Source of the DNA: Salvia splendens
Lineage: Eukaryota > Streptophyta > Magnoliopsida > Lamiales > Lamiaceae
Reading direction: 5' to 3'
NCBI RefSeq assembly: GCF_004379255.2
Contig: NC_056035.1
Location: 33,247,208-33,311,207, forward strand
DNA length: 64,000 nt
In this document: piece after piece, positions 56,499-64,000 of the stretch
Layout: each line of letters opens with the position of its first letter
Position numbering within the stretch: the first letter of the stretch is position 1
Translations under genes and position numbers: made by a program
Notes under the pieces: generated by a model
Told to the model about the DNA's origin: nothing
Database searches by the model: none
What the model saw: the letters and a program-made list of their open reading frames with translations, nothing else

Positions 56499-59400
56499 CA
56501 AGGACGGATCCATGAAATTATAGTAGGAGGGGCAAAAATATTAATATACAAATAAATAAATATAAAAATATAATATATTATAATAACAAGGACAAAAGTT
56601 TATCGACCGTTAACTAAGGTTACCTAACCGTTACAACTGTTCTCGACGGGGTCTCATAACCTGAAAACTATTCAAAATTCTTTCACGATCAATCTTACAA
56701 AATATGTCTTTCTCAATGTAGGTAATCAAACAATCATTCATCCAAGAGTCTCCCATTTTATTGCGAAGGTGAGTTTTCACAATTTTCATAGCTGAAAAAA
56801 TTCTCTCCACTGATGTCGTTGCAACCGGTAATACCAACGCCAACTTCACGAGCAAATAAACAAATGGATATACAATATGTTTTCTTGTAGCAACCAACTT
56901 CTGAGAAAGATCTCCGATACTTTTGAGACTTGAGAACTCTTTATGTGAACTTAAATCACAAATGTAAGTCTCAAGTTGTTTACCAAGCAAGCGAAGATCA
57001 ATCTCTGTGAACTCCGATGGATAACAACGGGCAAGCTCTATCAATTTGGACTTATCAAAAGCAGCAAAAGAATCCTTTGGGATTAAACAAGCCACACATA
57101 GAAGCAAATGTGTATTTACCTCGTTGAAGCGATTGTTGAGCTCCTGAAGTTGCCAATCGATAATGCTATTGAAAAGCTCAAACCGGAAGTAATTCAAATT
57201 TGTCAAAACTTCTCCTTTCCTTTGAGGTCGTCCCGGAGTCACATATTTGTCATCCATATTTATGATATCAATATCATTTTTCATAGAAAATGCAGATATT
57301 TCACTCAAGAGAGACTCCCATCCTTCATCCCGCATATCTTGTAAATGTTGTTTTGCCACCCTAACTAAATCCATGGCATTCACAATATCTTCATCTTTCC
57401 TTTGCAATGCTAAAGATAACTGTTAGTGATTCCCAAGATAGTCATCATCAAGTGCAAAATGAATGCAAATTCATAAGTAGGTATAACACTTAATATGGAA
57501 AATGCTTCACCTCTCTGACTAGGATTAACACCATCTTCTTGAATAATTTGGAGAACCTCAATAACCGAAGAGAACATAATCGACAAATTTGTCAATGACC
57601 TATAATGAGAACCCCATCGTGTATCACCTGCTCTTTGAAGACTTCTCTCTTGATTGAAACCCTTTCCAACTAAGAGTTCACCACTTTCAAGTGCTTCTTG
57701 AAGTTCGTTAAGTTGTTTCTCCTGGAGTAGATCTCTGCGTTTGCACAAAGCTCCAACCACAGTAGTAATATTATTCACTATGTTAAAAAAAGCAGCAACT
57801 TGTGGTTTTTTCTTAGCCACGGCAACGAGAGCTAATTGGAGCTGGTGAGCAAAACAATGAACATAATAAGCAGAAGAGTTCTCTTGCACTATTAGTGTCT
57901 TTAGTCCATTAAACTCACCTCGCGTGTTACTTGCCCCATCATAGCCTTGCCCTCGTACTTTAGACAAACTCAAATTATGCTTCAAGAATAAACCTTCTAA
58001 AGCCACTTTTAATGAGGAAGCCGTGGTGTCTCTCACATGAACAATACCAAGAAATCTTTCAACAACGCATCCTTGGGAATTGACAAATCTAAGTACAACT
58101 GCCATCTGTTCCTTCACTGAAATATCACGAGATTCATCAAGCAATATTGCAAAGAATTCATCACCTACCTCACGAAGAATAGTGTTAGTAGTCTCCATAG
58201 CACAAGCACGAACAAGATCTTTCTGGATACTAGGAGCTATCATTTTATGGTTTCTCGGTGCATTACTCAAGATAACCTTCTTTATATACTCATTGTGATC
58301 ACCAAGAAAGTATAGAAGCTCAAGAAAGTTTCCATGATTTTCAGACTCTTCAGATTCATCATCGCCATGGAATGCCAGACCTTGACATAAAAGAAATCGG
58401 ATGCAATCAAGTGAAGCAGTCAAGCGAGTGCGATAATCATTTCGTGCTTGTGTTGATTGCTTCATAAAAATAGATCGGATATGTTGTTGTTGATTCATCA
58501 AATCCTCACAATTTCTCCATGCTTTGTTATGTGCACTATCTGGACCTCCAACATGCTCTTTGAACTTCTCTTTTTTCTTCCAATTAGTATAACCCTCTGA
58601 TACAAATACATCACCACCTGCTTGTGCTCCAATATCTGGCCTATAAAGATAGCAACACAAACAAAACGCAGAATCATTCTCAATGCTATACTCCAACCAA
58701 TTTCCATGCACCTCAAACCATTTTGGAACAAATCGTCGATATATGTTGCCAATTTTTTTCTAAGGAAAATCATGTCCCTTCGGTTGACATGGACCTTGTT
58801 GCAAATAGTGTCTTCTAATTCAATCACGATCATTATGATGATAACTGGAAATTCTCTCCCTGAGCCCAGGATCAGAAGGTAGAGCATCCAAATTGATTTC
58901 CACATGTTGTCTTTTTGAAAGATCATCACTTGCTCTATTTCCGACTGAAGATGTTCCTTCTACCGTTAATTTTCTTTTCAGAAATTTATCCATCTTCTAC
59001 TAACAATTCAAAATATTTGATTTATTTAGTGAATCAGTTATTCAATCAAACAAATAAAAAATTTTAGATGAGTGCAATAAATAAGACTAAAACTTTAGTC
59101 TATAAGAATTAACAGAGTTACAGAGAATAACCAAACAAACATATTCCATATAAGAACAATTGAACAAAAATGAATTAATACCATTATACCAATTACCAAA
59201 TACATCAAATTTGGTAATAAGAGTTACCTGTGAGAAGTATGGCCAGAATGATATCAGAGGTATTGCTTGAAGCTTCTGAAATGGAAGGGAAAACAGAGGA
59301 AGAAGTTGAAAAACGGCGGCTGGCTTCAAAAGGTTCAAATAAAGCCAAATTAGGTTTTTTTCTAATTTATAAGGCTTTATGTAAAAGGTTTGTGTATTTT

Positions 59401-59615
59401 AATTTGGGGAAAGGGAAAATAAATATTTTATTGTAGTGGGAAAGTGGCGTGACTTTTTGCGAGAAGGGGCAAATGACTTTTTTTATTTTTTAGGAAGGGG
59501 GGTAAATTAGTGTTAGAATATATATTATAATAATATTTATATATATATATACATGTCAATTAAAAGTTAAGGTGGGGCAATTGCCCCTTCTCACTATACA
59601 TTACATCCGTCCCTG
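56499..59615 (-). mobile_element. hAT-type element (ZMYM1/TTF-like) inside the composite
   Basis: Inverted ends CAAGGACGGAT (56499) and ATCCGTCCCTG (59605-59615), with flanks ATCACAAC (56491-56498) and ACCACAAC (59616-59623), an 8-bp target duplication with one mismatch. The left end continues GTAGGAGGGGCAA and the right end, on the other strand, GTGAGAAGGGGCAA. The 3117-bp element contains one broken transposase gene on the - strand. It inserted into the Pro-rich gag region of the right-hand Gypsy element. Confidence 0.88.
56634..58993 (-). pseudogene. hAT transposase, TTF zinc-finger type (broken)
   Basis: ATG 58993 (MDKFLKRKLTVEGTSS). The N-terminal part (NLDALPSDPGLRERISSY, QQGPCQPKGHDFP) has an in-frame TGA (RD-stop-IRR) and a TAA just before KKIG. 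From 58711 a long frame runs to 57410: HGNWLEYSIENDSAFCLCCY (TTF-type finger), FHGDDESEESENHGNFLELL, FAILLDESRDISVKEQMAVV (DUF4371-like catalytic region), CFAHQLQLALVAVAKK. One frame change near 57425 leads to the last part: LQRKDEDIVNAMDLV, then the hAT C-terminal dimerisation motif LVLPVATTSVERIFSAMKIV and RRE-Q-L at the end. It resembles 'zinc finger MYM-type protein 1-like' transposases of plants. Two stops and one frameshift make it inactive. Confidence 0.85.
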
Positions 59616-59947
59616 ACCACAACCACAGTTTGCGGCAACTCCTAAGTTGTTGTCTGCCCCTATGCTACTGCCCCTGCCGCAACGGAAATTATTTCTAGCA
59701 CAGTCGAGCGTTGATATTCCACAGTTTCAGCCTCCCTTCTTCCCTTTGCGGCGACATACAGTTCCTGCGGCTGCTGCAGAGCAGGGCACACTCATGTATC
59801 TGTTTCTTCTTGTTTATGGGTACATTCCTTGGTTCAGCTTTGCACCTCCTGTCCAGCAGCATGAATGGGAGCCTCCACCGAACAAAGTAATTGGTTTCAA
59901 TTTTGAGCTCAACCTTGAGGGCAAGGTTGTTTCGAGAGTGAGGCAAT

Positions 59948-60400
59948 TGATACAGATATACATATCGTAGGATATGCATACTTAGTTAAGTTTAGTTAGG
60001 ATTTATTATTATTATTTGAATTAAGTTTGTTAGGATTTATTATTATTCGGATTACGTTACTATTTAAATTAGGATTAGATTTGTTGCTATATTTTCTCAC
60101 TTGTAACTTGTAAGCCTATAAATATAAGTCTCCACAACGATAAAATCATCTTGGAGAGATCAGTTTATTGGACGAGTTTTTCTCGTAGGCCTCCTTCGTG
60201 AGGATTAGGCCTCTGCGGAGGATCTCTCTTTCTTGTTTTGCTATTCAGTTTCTTTCGATAAAGCCGAGAGTTCAATTCCCAAAGGTTCTTGTTATTTCAT
60301 TGTGGCAATTTACCAAACAGTTGGTGTGTGAGTACGTTGTGTGTCAATTCGTCGAGCATATCTCGTGCTCGCATAGGATCGGCGGCCTTAACTCTTAACA
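59948..60400 (+). repeat. Right LTR of the composite (different subfamily)
   Basis: TGATACAGATATACATATCG to AACTCTTAACA, 453 bp. It shares GGCCTCTGCGGAGGAT and a CTCGTGCT block with the other two LTRs, but most of its U3 cannot be aligned with them by eye. Confidence 0.82.
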
Positions 60401-60405
60401 TGAAG
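60401..60405. other. Right 5-bp target duplication (TGAAG)
   Basis: TGAAG directly right of the last LTR, equal to 53886-53890, inside the second exon of the PDRG1-like gene. Confidence 0.85.
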
Positions 60406-60658
60406 GGACACTGGTTTTTGTTGTTTTAGCCCTCTTTCTTAGAGCTGTTAAAGCTTCCCTGTTTCCATTCCTCATTTTGTCGATTTCAACCGGCTGCAGT
60501 TACAAATACTAACACACATGATACACATCAAATATGAAAATAACAATTGCAGATTGCACGACAAAATCAAGTCTATTTACCTCATGGCGTCCCAATAAGA
60601 GCTTTTCAGCTTCAATCTCAACATCAATGAATCGATCCAGCATTTTGTTTTCGTCCAT

Positions 60659-62620
60659 TATGCCCCAGTTCGAGTAATTGCTTGAGGTGTAATGTGCTAG
60701 ATATGATGTAAATTGAAAATGTTGATCACAAAATCGACATTGTAGTATATATTGCACATCAACCATACACAAGTAGTACTATTGATTCGCAAATGTGAGA
60801 AATAAAGGAAGATGACATGGAAATAAACATGACAAACAAATAGACCTGGCCAGGCTGACACCACACCGGTACACATAATTTAACTCTCAGCAAGACGCAG
60901 CACGAAAAAACATAAAAAAGTGTTTTTTTCTCCAAAAGAATCCTAAATGAGCAATGTATTTCCATCCAAGAAGCAAACTTCAGTACTTTAATCTGTTTTT
61001 CCAATTACCATTGTATTCTTATGAAAGCAATAAAATCCAGAAATTGAACAATCGATCTTGTAGTAAACTTAAACAATCAAATCGAATGAATAATGAGAAA
61101 TATAGTGAATTAGAATTACAAAACGCATTAAATGTCTCAGCGAAAATTGTTGAACAGACAGTAATTAGGGTTTGAAGGAACAAAACCGCACCTGTTACTC
61201 AACTTATTTGTTGAGAGTTAAAAACTAGATATAATTCCACAATTAATTTGAAGGTCTGCTTTGGCCTTTATGCGGCGGTGGGGTGTGGAATGACTGTTGC
61301 GGTGACTGCAATGGATTGTTCGTAAGTTGCCGCCTGAGGGATGGTATTGACTGGCGGCGCGGCGACGGTGGCGTAAAAAAAACTAAGTTCACGTTACTGG
61401 AGAAGGATATTTTAAATTTTCTTAAAAGAGTTTGACAACAGAAGGCCGCCCAAACTTGAAGCATAAATTTTTAATTAAATTTATTTATATTATGCCATTT
61501 ACATTCTTAAACCTTTTACTTAAAAATGTCATATAATCGTAAAAATCTTTCATTTATAATAGTGTGATTAATCCTCAACGTTTTGATCTACTAGTGTTAT
61601 CATCCGTGCTATACACGGGGCATAAGATTTTTTAAAAAATAAAAATAAATTATAAAGTAAATAGATTTTTTTTAAAGGATAATAAGAATATAATGATGCA
61701 TAAGGTTAAGAATATGTGTTAATTACAGTAAGTATTCACAATATTATAGACACCTAAGAACATTATAAATAATAGGAGTAACAAAAAGAGATGTGTGGAG
61801 TAAAATAAAGTAAAACAAATAACAAATGAGAGATGTGTGAATAAGGATCATAGAGTATGAGTTAGTTAGAATAAGTATAGTACAAATAAAAGGAAATGTG
61901 TGAATAAAAATCAAAGAGGAAAAATCCAAGCATTAATTATATGACCGTATATTTTTCAAATAATGAGTACTGTTCGAGTTTTTAGAGAATATCAACTAAT
62001 GTGGGACTTCAGGAGATGTCATATTAGGAATCTGGATATTCTTATTCATACAACTAAGGATGCATAGCCAAAGGCCAAATGCATTTTTTTAATATTGGAG
62101 ATCTACTTTTTACAAATCAAAATACATCCTTGAGATAACTTATCTGTAGTTACAAATTTGCATAATTGCATTGTGTCTCATTAAAAAAAAGCATGTTTTT
62201 TTCATTTTATTTTTGTAATTTTTATGTAACACATGCAAATATAATTTGAAAATATATTTTATTTTATCCGAAAGTCCATCTAATATGCAATATACATGCG
62301 CATGACGAATATGTAGCACTTGTCACTAAAATAAATGATTTTAAATAAGGTGTTTCATCGAATCGTGATATATGTAGAAAAATATTTATGTCATAATTAA
62401 ATAAGATATTTCATCTAATATATCTCTTTTAAATATATTATACTGTATTTATTTTTAATTGTTAATCTCACACCACACTATATTACTATCATTTGTTTAT
62501 CTCAATATATTTATTTTTGAAAAATTTAAATTAATATGAAACTTATGTTGTCATAATTTCAATATGATATAACTTCCATATAAAAGCATATGATATACAT
62601 TATAATGAATTGAATTATTT
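60659..62620. other. Region upstream of the PDRG1-like gene; AT-rich spacer
   Basis: Just above 60658 lies the 5' leader and promoter of the PDRG1-like gene; no clear TATA box is seen. Around 61240-61440 a GC-richer stretch gives a - strand ORF (TPPSPRRQSIPSLRRQLTNN) of unknown meaning, possibly a 5' exon or a gene relic. From 61470 to 62620 the DNA is very AT-rich with no ORF worth naming. Confidence 0.4.
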
Positions 62621-62639
62621 AAATTTAAAATAATACATC

Positions 62640-62866
62640 ATCCGTCTATGAATAGGAGTCTCATTTTCTCATTTTAGTCCATCTGCAGATAGGAGTACCG
62701 GTCCTCAACCACTATAAATGGTCCAAATACCACATATTCCACTAACTTATTCCACTCACATATCATTTAAAATAAGTGACTCGTATTCCACTAACTTTAT
62801 TTCACCCACTTTTTTTAACATTTCTTAAAACTCAGAAAAAATGAGACTCATATTCGCACCCACTAA
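62640..62866. mobile_element. Stowaway-like MITE (degenerate)
   Basis: Left part ATCCGTCTATGAATAGGAGT..CTCATTTTCTCATTTTAGTCC and right part AAAATGAGACTCATATTCGC form an imperfect inverted arrangement (GGAGTCTCATTTT/AAAATGAGACTC). The interior (CCACTAACTTATT, CACTCACAT) resembles the neighbouring MITE at 62927. Ends are uncertain. Confidence 0.45.
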
Positions 62867-62926
62867 CTTAATAAATTCAGTCTTGAATATCGTTTAAGTT
62901 ATTGTTGGAATATGTACATTTTATTA

Positions 62927-63210
62927 CTCCCTCCGTCCCTGAAATTTTATCACATTTTTTCATTTTCATCCGTCCTATAAAATTTGTCACATTTCACTTT
63001 TTACAATTTTTGGTAATGGACCCCACATTTCACTAACTTATTCTCACTCACATTTTATTATAAAACTAATACTTTAAAAGTATGACTCACATCCTACTAA
63101 TTTTTTTATTTTTTTTTTTTACATCACTAATTTTTTCAACTCACTTTTCATTATATTTCTTAAAACTCGTGCTCAGTCAAACTGTGACAAAATTTGGGGG
63201 ACGGTGGGAG
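62927..63210. mobile_element. Stowaway MITE (Tc1/mariner type)
   Basis: 284 bp. Left end CTCCCTCCGTCCCTGAAATTTTATCACA and right end TGTGACAAAATTTGGGGGACGGTGGGAG form a long imperfect inverted repeat, with TA on both sides (62925-62926 and 63211-63212). Size, TA duplication and CTCCCTCCGTCC ends are the Stowaway signature. There is no coding content. Confidence 0.88.
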
Positions 63211-63212
63211 TA

Positions 63213-64000
63213 GTATATAGTAACACTTTAAACTAAAGGAACATATTTTTTTATAGAAATATTACAAAATTATTAGTAATAATTTATAATCGTATTATAA
63301 AAGTAATTAAATTGACGAAAATAACGAATGAGTTTCGTGATAAGAGATTTTTCAATAATTTAAAGATAATTTATCAAACTTCTTAAATATTTTTTTTTTC
63401 ATATTGCAACGATGGGAGTCGTGAGCAACGATGATAAATTTAATATATTTTCTTTATTAAACCTTTTAAATATTTCTTTTCATCACAAGTATCATCAACC
63501 CTATCATTATAGACTAAAACTTTTAATCATTGGTGGACTCGTGACTCTTGCAATTGCAACATACAATTAATTGCATACTATCTCTTAAGAAATAGGCCAA
63601 CATGAGCAAACAAATATCAAAATAAAAGTGTTTTCACAATTAATATATTCATTGTTGCCAAATTTAAATTCAATAGTACATGAAAATATCCATAACAAAA
63701 AAAAACTAAGAAAAAGTAAAATAGACATGAAAATTTTAGTTTCTCTCTTGAGTTGAAGTAGCACCAAATGTACGATCTAATTCTAATATCAAGAAAAAAA
63801 ATACATACTATGTGTTCGTATTAAAAATATGTTGTTGTAATGCAATATTGTTCTTTGTTTGATATTGACAATAATTTAGTCTTCCTTTCTATCATTATTA
63901 TTTGATATTTTATTATTATTATTTGGTTTATCAAAATTTGAATATAATACGGAGTATATGATATATTCAATTTTTTAACTACATATAAATTTAATCACTT
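63213..64000. other. AT-rich sequence at the window edge
   Basis: No gene, RNA gene or element recognised. ORFs such as 63585-63767 (-) are AT-driven and lack motifs. Confidence 0.5.

Larger units (their letters stand above)
55478..59970 (+). pseudogene. Gag of the right (+) gag-only Gypsy element (split by hAT)
   Basis: ATG 55478 opens MVNSKGDSRLDGLEKATEAL. A frameshift near 55540 moves to the frame of 55578-55922, which has the Ty3/Gypsy gag signature PTFDGTDALAWLARAEQYFF. The frame then changes again near 55830 (FLVPAAAETRSKSLVGPVRT in one frame; ARELMKRFGDTAAI where it recovers at 55912). A long Pro/Ser/Thr-rich segment follows to 56490. The hAT element 56499-59615 interrupts it. After the hAT the frame continues QPQFAATPKLLSAPMLLPLP and ends near 59970 (ELNLEGKVVSRVRQLIQ), running into the right LTR. 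There is no protease, RT, RNase H or integrase. Confidence 0.72.
53891..60400. mobile_element. Composite head-to-head Gypsy (gag-only) insertion
   Basis: In order on the + strand: LTR in - orientation (53891-54331), polypurine tract (54332-54350), - strand gag (about 54377-55028), LTR in + orientation (55029-55461), primer-binding region ATTGGTGCGGTGAAC (55462), + strand gag (55478-56490, resuming after a hAT at about 59624), and a + LTR of another subfamily (59948-60400). There is no reverse transcriptase or integrase anywhere. A single TGAAG duplication flanks the whole. Removing the block and one TGAAG restores AGT-GTC-CCT-TCA-CCT-TTC in the host exon. Each half fits a TR-GAG type element (gag only, mobilised in trans). 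Both outer ends are the U5 (CA) ends of LTRs, which a normal element does not have. Confidence 0.8.
52791..60658 (-). pseudogene. PDRG1-like gene disrupted by a composite retrotransposon
   Basis: Exon 1, 60581-60658 (26 codons, MDENKMLDRFIDVEIEAEK). Exon 2 starts at 60493 (VEIDKMRNGNREALTALRKR) and is cut at TSVPS by the insertion at 53891-60400; it continues at 53885-53725 (PFESLMKDIEATG, then VCVTCGHHNARESTLLMFPG, FATIPFHAAHTILEE). Exon 3, 52939-52791 (DQARLDFDSKKLQSFVKEQS to the stop after LCDKPK). Introns are GT-AG with matching phase. From memory the pattern resembles plant 'p53 and DNA damage-regulated protein 1-like' (a prefoldin-related family); this needs a search. Besides the insertion there is a frame change between IEATG and VKEVCVTCG (about 53850), where a few bases are missing. 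The gene should be dead unless another copy exists. Confidence 0.65.

Noticed and set aside
61243..61464. 73-residue - strand ORF upstream of the PDRG1-like gene
   Set aside because: Pro/Arg/Ser-rich with no family match I know; could be a leader exon or chance.

Overview
The window looks like nuclear DNA of a flowering plant, most likely a eudicot. The evidence is split genes with GT-AG introns, a plant matrix metalloproteinase, two SBP-box (SPL) genes (one with a miR156 site), and a dense load of Copia, Gypsy, hAT, Mutator-like, PIF/Harbinger and Stowaway elements. I cannot assign a species. All boundaries were read by eye; no alignments or searches were run.

Host genes are few. An intronless matrixin protease lies at 11841-12893 (-). 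A three-exon, miR156-targeted SPL gene lies at 20111-21147 (+). A three-exon SPL8-like gene lies at 41877-42956 (-), with Gln where a zinc-ligand His is expected. A small gene resembling plant p53/DNA-damage-regulated protein 1 (PDRG1) spans 52791-60658 (-), and its second exon is split by a 6.5 kb retrotransposon insertion.

Layout: 1-3447 holds TACATTA-rich and unclassified repeats. 3448-9049 is Copia element A. 9050-11840 is repeat and AT-rich spacer. Then come the matrixin gene, spacer, and a short Harbinger-like element (15573-16643). 16644-20110 holds MITE-like and unclassified repeats. Next are the SPL gene and a PIF/Harbinger element that carries only its Myb/SANT ORF (21662-23768, TTA target duplication).

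24093-35765 is a three-level nest. Copia E (- strand, CCATC duplication) contains the remains of Copia D (+), which contains an Ac-like hAT element (28115-32136, GATACAGG duplication). Copia B (- strand, same family as A) follows at 35897-40681, then the SPL8-like gene. A Mutator-like element (43416-48020) carries a decayed transposase and a convergent, apparently intact GRF zinc-finger gene. 48899-49175 is a tRNA-like head with a 68-bp tandem repeat, followed by another short Harbinger-like element (49366-50105).

The most unusual structure is the insertion at 53891-60400. It has an inverted (-) LTR, a (-) gag, a (+) LTR, a (+) gag (itself split by a hAT element) and a second (+) LTR of a different subfamily. 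A single 5-bp duplication (TGAAG) flanks the whole block, and removing the block plus one copy of the duplication restores the host reading frame across the junction. It therefore appears to have integrated once, as a head-to-head chimera of two gag-only Gypsy elements.
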